From NCBI GenBank assembly GCA_037179385.1, contig CM074195.1, forward strand, positions 28,662,222-28,726,221: a stretch of 64,000 nucleotides of DNA. Reading direction: 5' to 3'. Origin of the DNA: Holothuria scabra. Taxonomy: Eukaryota > Echinodermata > Holothuroidea > Aspidochirotida > Holothuriidae. A program made the translations under genes and the position numbers. The notes below the pieces were generated by a model, which was given only the letters and a program-made list of their open reading frames with translations, had not been told where the DNA came from and searched no databases. Shown one piece after another: positions 53,701 to 59,780 of this stretch (within the stretch, counting starts at the first letter, position 1; every line of letters starts with the position of its first letter).

Positions 53701-55381
53701 GTGTGGTTGACATCACTTTTAGTCATAACTTGGTATAATAACCCATCTTTATTCATGATGATCTGTAGGTATGTACTAATTTTGCAGTGCTGCATTTAAA
53801 TTTAAAAACCAACAAACTTGAAACAAATTTTTCTTGGAAAATAGACAGAAAGCAGATGTTTAGTAATAAGAATTTTGTCACAAGATCCAGAGATGCCAAC
53901 TCTCCCTGATTCTCAGGGAGGCTCCCTGAAAATTCAAGGATTTTTGTCCGTTCCAACTAGCAAATATGACATTCTCCCTGATTCAAGCAAGCTTTTCCCC
54001 CATTGAGTTGCATGTAATTCTTAAAAGTCTCCCTGATTCCTGTGTGAAACCTCCCTGATTGCTGGATGTAAATGTTGGCATCTCTGCAAGATCAAACAGA
54101 GCTCATTACAGGGTATCATTTGCATATGAAAAAGAGTTGGTTTAATCAAATTTGGCTAATACCTGAGCAATACCATGCAACAAACCTGAATGATTTTTGC
54201 TAGCTTAGATAATATACAGTAGATAAGATCTTTGCACCTAAAATGCATTATTTTTAGCAAACAGTATGTGAAATATTCACTTGACTTTATCTTGCTTGCT
54301 TGTATTAACGTGGTACTTTTTTGTATTTGTCTGCTGTGCATATTTTATCTTGTACCACAAAACTAACATCCTCACCGTAGTCAATATCTGCATTAATATC
54401 TTAAAGGGCTAATCCTTTCATCCCATCCACAGCTCTGGTAGGGGTGTACTGAAATTCTCAATTGGCTAAGCTCTTTGATTGACAGCTAATTCAAACAATG
54501 CAGAGTACCAAAACTTATATTACGCAGCATGAACTGTACTGAGAGTGTTTCAGTTATACACATTGAACTTTTCTATACTCGCCCTGAATCAATAAACTGA
54601 GATTTTATCTGGATGAGGATGAATTTCAGACAATTGTGGGAGGGGTTAAGTAAGAAGGTTGGCAGAATTGGTACTTTTCAGGGAATAATTTATCCAGTAT
54701 CGCATCGCAATTTGCTACACAAACAAAAAATTGTGTAGCAGTTTTTTGTGTGCATAACCCTTGCATTTTCACAAAGTGTGAAAGAACTCAAAAATCTTCA
54801 AAACTGCTATGCAATATTTGAATGCTAAATTATTCCCTGCTTTTGGGGTTGAGGTAATTCGGTCTTTACAGATTTGCTGCCTGGAACTGGAAAAAATGCT
54901 TATATCTGTCTCTGCAAGCAATTCAAATTTTCCACATTTTGTATGGATCAAACCGACCCTCAAGATCCCTCCAAGTGGCCAAATTTGCCTCCAAATGCCA
55001 GGATTATCCTGCAAGGAGCTTCTCAAATTGCTGGCTTTGTAACCTTTTGTGGAAGATTACTAATTTTGAAAATGGCCTTTTCATTACAGTGTGATGTAGC
55101 ATTTATGGAGTGGATATTTAAACAAAGCCCAAACCTACTTGGCTTCATAACTCGGTCAGTAAATGATACAACTTCCATTCTTCTTTTCAATGTTGCAGAC
55201 ACACCCTGTAGAGAAACAACAGCAAGAAGAAGAACCAGCACCCTCTAAACCTGAACAAAAACAGGATGCAGCCAAGAAAGCTGATGATGATTTAGATTTA
55301 GATTTTGATGATTTGGATATAAATGATGATATTGACACATCTGGGGTCAACTTAGATGATGACGATCTACTAGATGATTAA
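17782..55381 (+). CDS. COPB2: COPB2, coatomer subunit beta-prime (22 coding exons, 909 aa)
   Basis: Beta-prime-COP is a subunit of the COPI coat that forms vesicles for Golgi-to-ER and intra-Golgi transport. Its N-terminal WD40 propeller binds dilysine (KKXX) retrieval signals of cargo. The 22 exons sum to 2,730 nt (909 residues plus stop; human has 906), with intact frame and GT-AG junctions throughout. Residues 1 to about 300 form the first WD40 propeller (repeats with [39 protein letters not shown]). Residues about 300-600 form the second propeller or WD-associated domain. Residues about 600-827 form the alpha-solenoid that contacts alpha-COP, and an acidic tail ends in DDDDLLDD. All six residues corresponding to the yeast Sec27 KKXX-binding set are present: R17, K19, Y35, R61, D100 and D119. 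No disabling lesion is seen. Introns range from about 120 nt to about 5 kb and hold most of the transposons in the window. Identity is certain. Exon 1 is the least certain exon. Confidence 0.98.
18190..18850. mobile_element. Possible inverted-end element in COPB2 intron 1
   Basis: Left part carries AAAATGTCCCCGTACG and AAAACGTCC. The right part carries GGGACGTTTTGG and GGGACGTTTCGAC in inverted orientation. Exact ends and TSD not resolved. Confidence 0.4.
19365..19385 (+). CDS. COPB2: COPB2 coding exon 2 (21-nt microexon)
   Basis: Seven codons, PLRLDVK, between a long T-rich tract ending GCAG and a GTGAGG donor, phase 0 on both sides. It matches residues 2-8 of the family (PLRLDIK). It is too short to find by ORF scanning and was located by homology to the conserved N-terminus. 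Confidence 0.88.
20064..20370 (+). mobile_element. TTAA-type MITE, family C (copy 3)
   Basis: Same family as 14088 (ATTCAAACAATGCAT, AAATGTGGGAGGGGCT, AATTGGAACTGTTTGGGA). Ends AAGGCAGTCATTCGTCACCC and TGCCTTTAAG. COPB2 intron 2. Confidence 0.75.
20981..21097 (+). CDS. COPB2: COPB2 coding exon 3
   Basis: Residues 9-47, first WD40 blade (starts [11 protein letters not shown], ends VWNYESQ). Carries R17, K19 and Y35 of the dilysine pocket. Acceptor TACTTTACAG, donor GTTAGT. Confidence 0.97.
21280..21385. mobile_element. Family B MITE fragment
   Basis: Contains TGTCACATGATTCTTAAAAG, GGACAGTCTACCATAC and GTTGGTGTGACT, as in the right part of family B. Confidence 0.6.
21566..21625 (-). mobile_element. 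SINE tail fragment
   Basis: GTTAGATGAGGTTTTATGGC followed by ACCAATTGGTTTAAGTTGAG, the 3' body of the SINE family, in COPB2 intron 3. Confidence 0.65.
21751..23734. mobile_element. Non-autonomous hAT-like DNA transposon, 1,984 bp
   Basis: Ends are inverted: TAGGGCTGTG on the left, CACAGCCCTA on the right, each followed inward by clustered GGTTAA/TTAACCG motifs. Flanking CTATTTTT and CTATGTTT agree at 7 of 8 positions, fitting the 8-bp TSD of hAT. No long ORF, so probably mobilised by another copy. It occupies most of COPB2 intron 3 without touching splice sites. Confidence 0.8.
23888..23974 (+). CDS. COPB2: COPB2 coding exon 4
   Basis: Residues 48-76 (starts [16 protein letters not shown], ends VVSGS). 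Carries R61 of the dilysine pocket. Acceptor TTTCCACAG, donor GTAAGA. It begins about 150 nt after the end of a hAT-like element in intron 3. Confidence 0.97.
24742..24868 (+). CDS. COPB2: COPB2 coding exon 5
   Basis: Residues 77-118 plus one nt of Asp119 (starts [17 protein letters not shown], ends FILTSS). Carries D100. Acceptor TTCTGAACAG, donor GTGAGT. Confidence 0.97.
25111..25259 (+). CDS. COPB2: COPB2 coding exon 6
   Basis: Residues 119-168, third WD40 blade and the start of the fourth ([33 protein letters not shown]). Asp119 of the dilysine pocket is split across the exon 5/6 junction. Acceptor TTTGTTGCAG, donor GTAGGA. Confidence 0.97.
26010..26110. mobile_element. Family C MITE fragment
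   Basis: Diverged ACACTCTCAGTAC block with surrounding family C-like sequence in COPB2 intron 6. Confidence 0.4.
26737..26883 (+). CDS. COPB2: COPB2 coding exon 7
   Basis: Residues 169-217, a WD40 blade (starts [19 protein letters not shown], ends LVKIWDYQ). Phase 0 at both ends. Acceptor CTGAAATAG, donor GTATGT. Confidence 0.97.
27023..27122 (+). CDS. COPB2: COPB2 coding exon 8
   Basis: Residues 218-250 plus one nt of Asp or Gly 251 (starts [16 protein letters not shown], ends MTGSED). Donor G|GTAATT. The following intron holds the repeat arrays with nuclear-receptor-type half-sites. Confidence 0.97.
27488..27700 (+). mobile_element. Helentron-like element head A
   Basis: Begins with hairpin GGTTTC...GAAACC (27494-27514), then TATGCATTCACGATGGCGT, a GT-rich microsatellite (27533-27610) and TGCTTGTTAACACGATATCTC, which leads straight into the first repeat array. 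The same head occurs at 28729, 33528 and, diverged, near 42461. Confidence 0.7.
27640..28400 (+). repeat. ~146-bp minisatellite array A with DR1 and DR4 half-site pairs
   Basis: Five units at ~145-146-bp spacing (anchors at 27711, 27857, 28002, 28147, 28292). Each has GGGTCAAAGGTCA or a variant, GGGTCANNNNGGGTCA, and a GTTAACACGATATCTTGAG block. Perfect DR1 sites at 27867-27879, 28012-28024 and 28157-28169. DR4 at 27738-27753 and 27884-27899. COPB2 intron 8. Confidence 0.92.
28580..28715 (+). repeat. Segment shared with the 46890-50329 element
   Basis: AATATAGC..TTGGCGGACGT and the following GACACCTGCCAAGAAGACAAGGT resemble 47730-47850, so both derive from one repeat family. It directly precedes Helentron-like head B. 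Confidence 0.65.
28729..28860 (+). mobile_element. Helentron-like element head B
   Basis: GGTTTTGATGATAAGAGAAACC hairpin (28729-28750), a GTATGTATG/GTGTGT tract and TTGCTTGTTAACACAATATC, followed by array B. Confidence 0.65.
28860..29575 (+). repeat. ~146-bp minisatellite array B with DR1 and DR4 half-site pairs
   Basis: Five units with anchors at 28909, 29055, 29202, 29354 and 29500. Perfect AGGTCAAAGGTCA (DR1) at 29212-29224, 29364-29376 and 29510-29522, and DR4 at 29381-29396. Array B units are closer to each other than to array A. It ends in a GTCTGTCT-rich microsatellite (29578-29630). Confidence 0.92.
30009..30151 (+). CDS. COPB2: COPB2 coding exon 9
   Basis: Completes residue 251 and encodes to 298 ([19 protein letters not shown], then [15 protein letters not shown]), the closing blade of the first propeller. 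Acceptor CTCTCACAG, donor GTATAG. Confidence 0.97.
30200..30769. mobile_element. Long-TIR TTAA element, family K (copy 3)
   Basis: Close match to the copy at 9884 (GGACATTCCTGAACTGAGATA on the left, TATCTCAGCTCAGGAATGTC on the right). Ends ACCCTTTAA. COPB2 intron 9. Confidence 0.82.
30868..30920. mobile_element. Left-end fragment of the CAGAGATGCCAAC MITE
   Basis: Starts CAGAGATGCCAACCCTCCCT, as does the complete copy at 53888. The right end is not found nearby. Confidence 0.6.
31100..32300. other. COPB2 intron 9, unique part
   Basis: No repeat family or coding signal recognised apart from scattered AGGCCTA-type motifs at 31540-31660. Confidence 0.5.
32318..32417 (+). CDS. COPB2: COPB2 coding exon 10
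   Basis: Residues 299-331 plus one nt of Asp332 (starts [11 protein letters not shown], contains [16 protein letters not shown]). Start of the second propeller. Acceptor TTCTGTAG, donor GTTAGT. Confidence 0.96.
32566..32812 (-). mobile_element. tRNA-derived SINE, near full length
   Basis: Minus-strand head TTGGTCTTACGGTAAGAGC, B-box-like GGTTCGCTTTCC, CATACCAAAGACTC, the full body, and a degenerate tail. COPB2 intron 10. Confidence 0.85.
33376..35325 (-). mobile_element. tRNA-derived SINE interrupted by another element
   Basis: The body lies at 33376-33528 and the tRNA head at 35241-35325 (minus strand: TGGTCAAGTGGTTCAGAGC, then GGAGGTTGGGAGTTCAAGTC). Both parts join at the TTTTTGGAGTCTTTGG position seen in uninterrupted copies. 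The intervening 1.7 kb is a separate insertion. Confidence 0.82.
33528..35240 (+). mobile_element. Helentron/HINE-like element inserted in a SINE
   Basis: Ends fixed by the interrupted SINE. It starts with a perfect hairpin GGTTCCTT...AAGGAACC (33528-33551), then TATGCAGTCACCTTGGCGT and a GT microsatellite (33570-33612), one repeat unit with a perfect DR1 (33729-33741), and a TGACCT-rich patch (33995-34050). Near the 3' end ACAAGGAACC (35208-35217) is the exact complement of the first 10 nt, followed by a small GCCCTTGGGC palindrome and CTCTTGTTT. Subterminal inverted repeat, 3' palindrome and minisatellite content are as in Helentron-associated elements. Confidence 0.7.
35411..35510 (+). CDS. 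COPB2: COPB2 coding exon 11
   Basis: Residues 332-364 plus two nt of Arg365 ([17 protein letters not shown], then [14 protein letters not shown]). Acceptor ATATTTCAG, donor AG|GTAATC. Confidence 0.97.
36343..36453 (+). CDS. COPB2: COPB2 coding exon 12
   Basis: Completes Arg365 and runs to two nt of Glu402 ([19 protein letters not shown], then [12 protein letters not shown]). Acceptor TTTCACTCAG, donor GA|GTGAGT. Confidence 0.97.
36590..37000 (+). repeat. Degenerate 19-20-bp minisatellite
   Basis: About 20 imperfect units of TTGCACTATCAGGATGAGG in COPB2 intron 12, with clearest units at 36925-36985. No similarity to the ~146-bp repeat. Confidence 0.88.
37097..37175 (-). mobile_element. SINE tail fragment
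   Basis: GTCAGATGGAGTTTTACAGC, then CCAACCAATTTGTTCAAGTC, truncated in a T-rich tract. Confidence 0.75.
37617..37727. mobile_element. 111-bp hairpin MITE with 8-bp TSD
   Basis: Arms of about 38 bp are nearly perfectly inverted: GGGGCCCATTCCACAAAGAG, then TTACGCACAATTTTAAG, against the complement at 37693-37727. Flanked by AGTTCACC and AGTTCACG. A hAT-type MITE with almost no loop. Confidence 0.9.
37750..38098. mobile_element. Short interspersed repeat, family E (copy 2)
   Basis: Close to the copy at 2393. Inverted ends CTTTGAAGGGAAATATTG and CAATATTTCCCTTTAAG are clearer here. COPB2 intron 12, ending about 210 nt before exon 13. Confidence 0.78.
38309..38504 (+). CDS. COPB2: COPB2 coding exon 13
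   Basis: Completes Glu402 and runs to residue 467 ([47 protein letters not shown]). An internal GGGGTAAGG looks like a donor but is read through, as the GVRS that follows is conserved. Acceptor AACCTTAG, donor GTAAGT. Confidence 0.97.
39117..39260 (+). CDS. COPB2: COPB2 coding exon 14
   Basis: Residues 468-515 ([19 protein letters not shown], then [13 protein letters not shown]). Phase 0 at both ends. Acceptor CAATACAG, donor GTAAGT. Confidence 0.97.
39463..39593 (+). CDS. COPB2: COPB2 coding exon 15
   Basis: Residues 516-558 plus two nt of Arg559 ([19 protein letters not shown], then [17 protein letters not shown]). Acceptor CGCTTGCAG, donor AG|GTAAAA. Confidence 0.97.
40265..40314. repeat. 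25-bp tandem duplication at the hAT left junction
   Basis: GTCAATTGGGTTAGAGCAGG plus GGTGG occurs twice in tandem. Each copy holds SINE sequence joined to the first bases of the hAT element, so the duplication followed the insertion. Confidence 0.88.
40307..41621. mobile_element. Non-autonomous hAT element, 1,315 bp
   Basis: Perfect 16-bp inverted ends CAGGGGTGGGCAACCT and AGGTTGCCCACCCCTG, flanked by a perfect 8-bp TSD GGTTAGAG (40299-40306 and 41622-41629). Ends resemble the Charlie-type hAT group. No transposase ORF. COPB2 intron 15. Confidence 0.93.
41985..42192 (+). CDS. COPB2: COPB2 coding exon 16
   Basis: Residues 559-628, the transition from propeller to alpha-solenoid ([18 protein letters not shown], then [17 protein letters not shown], ending HFLEKQ). 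Acceptor TCTTCTTTAG, donor GTGAAC. Confidence 0.97.
42455..42665 (+). mobile_element. Helentron-like fragment with one DR1 unit
   Basis: TTTGGTTTTGATGATAAG, a short GT tract, CGATATCTCAAGATATGAAT and a single repeat unit with perfect DR1 at 42640-42652, ending in T and G runs. COPB2 intron 16. Confidence 0.75.
42925..43035 (+). CDS. COPB2: COPB2 coding exon 17
   Basis: Residues 629-665 of the alpha-solenoid (starts [18 protein letters not shown], ends YQLAQENE). Acceptor TACTTCAG, donor GTAAGA. Confidence 0.97.
43330..43378. repeat. T-run and G-run low-complexity tract
   Basis: A poly-T stretch followed by poly-G and GGTGGG in COPB2 intron 17, just upstream of a GCAGATGGCATGG stretch. Confidence 0.8.
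44532..44746 (+). CDS. COPB2: COPB2 coding exon 18
   Basis: Residues 666-736 plus two nt of Lys737 ([34 protein letters not shown], ending [11 protein letters not shown]). The longest internal exon. Acceptor TTTTAATCAG, donor AA|GTAAGT. Confidence 0.97.
45434..45577. repeat. 72-bp tandem duplication
   Basis: Two adjacent near-identical 72-bp copies (45434-45505 and 45506-45577), starting AAAAGTTGCTTTAACCAAG. COPB2 intron 18. Confidence 0.95.
45786..45935 (-). mobile_element. SINE body, head lost
   Basis: TAAGATGCTGTTTTATGG, ACCAATTGGTTTAAGAAGGG, and CTACTCCATTGCTTATACTG, ending at GGCAGTAGGTTCCAT. COPB2 intron 18. Confidence 0.8.
46618..46710 (+). CDS. COPB2: COPB2 coding exon 19
   Basis: Completes Lys737 and runs to two nt of Glu768 ([20 protein letters not shown], then [10 protein letters not shown]). 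Acceptor TTACAAG, donor GA|GTAAGT. The next intron (about 5 kb) holds a 3.4-kb TIR element. Confidence 0.96.
48968..49207 (+). mobile_element. tRNA-Glu-derived SINE, full length
   Basis: Best-preserved head in the window: TTTGGTCTAACGGTAAGAGC, then CATCCGCCTCTCACGCGGAA with a CTC anticodon as in tRNA-Glu, then a B-box-like CGGCTTCGCTTCCC. Body ends CTAACTAAC. Probably a young copy. Confidence 0.9.
49840..49915 (+). mobile_element. Possible second tRNA-like SINE head
   Basis: GCCTGGTGGAAGAGCATCAG and CCCAGGTCGACTGGTCGATA resemble A and B boxes but do not match the main SINE family. Confidence 0.35.
51000..51210 (+). mobile_element. Family C MITE relic
   Basis: Diverged AATTCTCAGTTG, TTTGATTGACATCAA, and GTTTGGGAGAATTGGAAC blocks. 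COPB2 intron 19. Confidence 0.6.
51265..51540. repeat. Degenerate GGTCATG-type short repeats
   Basis: Repeated CCTGGAAAGTCATG, AAGGTCATGCAAA, and AAAAGTCATGTAAAAGTCATG motifs with irregular spacing. Confidence 0.55.
51761..51938 (+). CDS. COPB2: COPB2 coding exon 20
   Basis: Completes Glu768 and runs to residue 827 ([20 protein letters not shown], then [16 protein letters not shown]). Family length and the ADPT-YENLF block are conserved. Acceptor TTGGCTTTAG, donor GTGAGT. Confidence 0.97.
53134..53199 (+). CDS. COPB2: COPB2 coding exon 21
   Basis: Residues 828-849 ([18 protein letters not shown], then SYTE). It matches the poorly conserved linker that starts PNEERNV in human. Acceptor TCCTTTATAG. 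The donor GAG|GTACCC is weaker than the others. Confidence 0.88.
53888..54086. mobile_element. 199-bp MITE with CAGAGATGCCAAC ends
   Basis: Perfect 13-bp inverted ends CAGAGATGCCAAC and GTTGGCATCTCTG, flanked by CAAGATC on both sides (53881-53887 and 54087-54093). The interior has repeated CTCCCTGATT motifs. hAT-like. COPB2 intron 21. Confidence 0.9.
54404..54880 (+). mobile_element. Family C MITE interrupted by a smaller MITE
   Basis: Left part 54404-54678 matches 14088. The right end (CTTTTGGGGTTGAGGTAATT, then CGGTCTTTACAG) resumes after a 161-bp insertion. Confidence 0.8.
54679..54839. mobile_element. 161-bp MITE nested in family C
   Basis: Perfect 14-bp inverted ends CAGGGAATAATTTA and TAAATTATTCCCTG, flanked by CTTTT on both sides. 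The interior is palindrome-rich (GCAATTTGCTACACA and TGTGTAGCAG). Confidence 0.88.
55199..55381 (+). CDS. COPB2: COPB2 coding exon 22 (terminal)
   Basis: Residues 850-909 and the TAA stop at 55379-55381. A Gln, Glu and Pro-rich linker leads to the acidic tail ([16 protein letters not shown], ending DDDDLLDD), which corresponds to the acidic human C-terminus. Acceptor AATGTTGCAG, phase 0. Confidence 0.96.
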   Translation, partial: THPVEKQQQEEEPAPSKPEQKQDAAKKADDDLDLDFDDLDINDDIDTSGVNLDDDDLLDD

Positions 55382-56400
55382 TATATATTCTATTACTCCA
55401 GTACGATTTATTGATGGAGGGGGTGGTCTATGAGAACCCCTGGTTCATATGACTAGAAGTGGTGTTTGGCATACCTATTTTACTTAAAAGAGTTAAACTA
55501 TTATTGTAGATATTTTTGCAAGTTCTGACCAAAGTCTGAAATGTCCCAAACAAGTCCAAAAATAGTTTCCATGTCAAATGTTGGTGAAATGGTAAGTTTT
55601 TCGAAACACTTGAGGAGATTATAGGGTAGTGAGGGAAGAAAGGCAGAATTTTAAAAGAAAAATTGTTTGTAGAATGTACACCAAAATATCTGTTTCAAAA
55701 AGTTTATCCTAGTGGGTCTTTTCTTTATATGAGTAGAATTGAGTGTAGTGGTATGCCAGGTACACTTTTATCATAGTATGGGGTTTCCTTGCATTCCGTT
55801 ACTTGGAATTATGTAAATGTTCCCATCTGTACACCTCATATTTTCTGTGCCACATGGCTCTACAAGGTAGCCATACCTATGATTACAATCAGTGTTGTCA
55901 TCATGCCATCATGCTCTGAATAATGATATACTTTTGGATTTTATGTAAGCTGGAAAACTGAAATATTGTTATTCAGTACACACTACCTGTGTACCACTTT
56001 ACAGCTAGTACACCTCTGTATACACATACACACATTTCAGGCTTCCTCTTCAAGTGTTTGCCTTTCCTCTTCAAAAGGTTGCCTTCAAAATGAATCTTGC
56101 AGTACCTCAGGACAAGTATTCATGGCATTCTTCTGTCAGTTTGTCTGGTTGCCTGTGGATCATAAACAGATGGAGCCTCCTAATAGTAACTTAACCATCA
56201 GTCTTCTCCAATTCTTTTTGCGCTCCCTTTACCGATTTTCCATACTGGCAATAAGGGCTGCTGCGATCGTGTAGTGAAATCACTAAGTGTTAAATTGCAA
56301 AAATTTGAAGTAGTTAAGAAATTAATTGCAATTACAATGGATGTGGAAATAAATTACACAAAATACTATTGATTACAAACACATGTATATGAGTATTGTC
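55382..56400 (+). other. COPB2: Probable COPB2 3' UTR
   Basis: AT-rich non-coding sequence after the stop codon with no repeat recognised over most of its length. An AATAAA hexamer at 56348-56353 is a candidate poly(A) signal. The true end cannot be fixed without transcripts. Confidence 0.45.
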
Positions 56401-56878
56401 TCAGATGACATGAGAAAAATGTTTAACCTTCCATACAGACATGCAGTAATGCATGCTATGTGTTTATTTAGTTTTGACATTACTGTTGATATGGAGCAAA
56501 TTTATGTTTGGATATCGTTAAACAAGAAGATGAATATTTTCCTGGATGTGAAAACAGCTTTTACTAAACTTTCATGCTGTGACATTGCTCCTTAAAACTT
56601 TAACATAAACACCCCAGTAGATCAAAGGCAGTGTGGGGTGTAACTGGTATCTGAGTTTGTTACATGATCCTTACCCTCAAATGATCTGTGCTTTGATTGT
56701 TTTCACACTGTGTGAAAAGCAATTAACACAGGTTTGAATGATCTGTTAGCTAACCCCAAATGTTAAGTTACTATTTTGTGTATTTTAATATATATGTTAC
56801 TGTCGATCAATTAATCAGATGTGAAATGTCCCTATATCAAGTGTCCACGTAGTGAGCTTCATTCCTTTCCCAGAAGGG

Positions 56879-56935
56879 GTCAGAGGTTATCAGGGGGTCA
56901 GAGGTTATCAGGGGGTCAGAGGTTATCAGGCAGAA
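56879..56935 (+). repeat. 18-bp tandem repeat, three copies
   Basis: Units GTCAGAGGTTATCAGGGG, almost identical, about 1.5 kb after the COPB2 stop. Confidence 0.92.
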
Positions 56936-59697
56936 AAGGAGGATGTAACAAAAAATAAGAAGAAATGTTTCATAATGTTAATTTTTTCATGTGATCTGTG
57001 ACAAGATTTGTGACATGATGAGCAGTGCCTTGCATGTAACCTGAATGAAGTCAGTCGTTTGATGGTCATACAAAGCATCCTTACTTTACAACATATTCAT
57101 CACTTTGAGCAATTGAAGTGTTTATGCCAAACAAATTTGCATTTGGCATTTGTGAAAAATAAAAAAAAATTTTATCTGGCATCTGGCAGATCCCCCTCCC
57201 CATGGGCCAGGGGTTGCTTAGTATGCCCACGGTATTTCCCACCTGTCATACAACCCAACGTTAGTACAAAAAGGCTTCCACAGTTTTTGTTCTGTATTTG
57301 AAACCGAACTTGGACTGTACTTGAAGGTATGTGTTAGCTTTACCTTTATCTCAAATTGACACTATAAAACAAATTCCTGTTGGTTTGTCACTAACTTCAT
57401 TTTACAGCCCTGGCATCTCACATACTTACTCTTACATGGCATTGTTGATGTTGGTTCTTGCCTCCACCAACATTTGCAGTCACCACAAACATCTCTTGAC
57501 AAGGATACTTGTACATGACTGATCATTCTGACGTACCTGTTTCAAACTTTCTTCTGCTACTGTAAACTTGTCCCACCAACACCTTGAATTCCAACATCTT
57601 ACATAGGTGCAATTGTTTCTGTGCTTCCTGTTATCCAAGTTTTGCTCCCTTTTCCTAACTGGTAGGGTCATCAAGCAGGTCACCCATCCTCTCAGACTTG
57701 TCAGAAACTTGCAGGAGAGTCATCAATTCTCTAATCAGCTTTTGTCAAGACTTAACCATTTCCAATCTCTATAAAAAAAAATGTTTCTGTTTCATGTCTT
57801 CTTTCCACTATTAATGTCAGGAAATGGGAGGGGTTCCTTGGAGCTAGTTTATATAAATTTTTGACATTTTCCTGAGACAAGTTGTGACATTTATTAATCC
57901 TTGGTTAGCGACCAGACACAGCTATCTCTCAACTCAATCTGATTGTAAAGTGAAAAAGTGCATATTCAATTCCATTTAGTTACAGAATCTCTGGTATACC
58001 AGTCCAAAAAGAAATTATGTTTTCTGTATGACTTCCATATTTCTTTTTTTTTTTTTTTGTATATTTATTTCCAGAATACTTTTAACTTTTGATTATTTTT
58101 TGTGCTGCTAAGAATTATTAAGACTTATCATTTGTCCGTTTCATCAAAGACTATTACTGCATTGAATGAATATAATGTAGATTTGGAAAAAGGTGAGAAT
58201 TGGTGTTTTGGATATTTTGGCATTCCATGGAAAGTTTGCAACAAACTTCCTTTAATCAAATAGCTTGGGTGAATCTAGGCTTCAGTATTTTTTTTTCATA
58301 ACGTGTTTATAACAAAAGTCATTATTGTCTACTAACCTGCAGCAAAATCCTATTGTTCATAAACTCCTGTATGTTAGAGACTTTGTTGGGGTACTTGTCC
58401 TGGTACCTACCAGCTTGACTTTTTTCCCCTTGCCCAGGGGACTGTCGATCTAGGAATAAGTTGGAGCCTGGTAAATGTTTAAAAGGATTAGTAAAGTCGT
58501 CATGTATAATCATGTTTTGATTTAATGTGTCAATAGGGCCTATGTTTGCTTGTAAGTCAAATGTCCATGGTCAGAGGTTATGAGATTTAGTAGAACCAAG
58601 ACATTTGAAGCTTTACTTAATATTCATGGAAATGATATAATATTGTACTACGGTCAGAACAAACATTGTTTTCACAAAGGAAAAACCAATTAATTTGTAT
58701 TTTTGTATGTGTATGTGTCTCTGTGCATGATCCTCACTGACTGTCTGAGGAGGTGATAAAAGACCTCTGTCGTCCGACTGTCTCTTTAAACTGACAATCA
58801 TCGCAGCTGCGGATTCTGGCAAATCTTCATATATTTAGTCAGTAGCATCATCAAAAGAGAGGGAAAAGGGATGTAACATTGTCTGTGCTTCCCCTACCCT
58901 TGAGATTTGGGGTAAAAAAAAAATCTACTATTGCTTTTCAAAGGGGTTCATTTCAAAAGTGCCCTCGATTCTCTGGTGAAGAGTTCATTGACAAGACTAC
59001 ATGTTACTCGAAGGAGTTTTTCACCTGAGAGAAACTCCTTACCATTAATCGGGTACATACCTTTCCTTAGCTCCCTCTTCAAGAACAAACTTTCCAAAAA
59101 GTTTATTTGGCCTACAAGTAGCTTTTCTGAGGAAGAGCTTTACCTCTTGAATTAAGCATTTTCTAAGTTACTAAACTTCAAGATTATGTTAGATGCTTAA
59201 TAAAGAATGCTGAGATGAATGTGGCAGAAGGTCCAAGAAGTGCCATTTTCTGAGAGACGTCAGGGTCGAATGTGATCTTAATACGTTTAGTTCCACCTTA
59301 TGAAAGCACATCTTGAGAAAGTGCCCCCCCCCCCCATACACATACGCACACTAGACCTCTACAAGGCCATAAATGGTCACCCTAGCGAGGACATTCCTTA
59401 CCTTTGGATTACCTTTCAGCTTTACAACTTTAAGAGAGGTCTAGTCAGGTCTGGTCAATAGTAAATAACGACTGCATTTCAAACCAAAAATATTTCTTTA
59501 GTAACAAAATCCATATCATCAAATGGGAAAGGTCTAACTTGAGGTACCGTACTCCTTTTCAAATGTCTCCTTTTGAAATGTCTTCAAATACCTAGATTAA
59601 CAGCCCCTCACATAAGTTCAAGATATTCTATCCTTTTAGCAGGCTGTACACCGTAGTCAGTAAATAAGCGAGTTCGGTAACTCGTTGCCGCACGGAA

Positions 59698-59780
59698 TTG
59701 TGGGGCACATCGTGGGGGCACATCGTGGGGGCACATCGTGAGGGCACATCATGGGGACACATCGTGGGTGCACAAACCTA
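59698..59780 (+). repeat. 13-14-bp minisatellite, about six copies
   Basis: Units of GGGGGCACATCGT with single-base variants. Confidence 0.92.
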
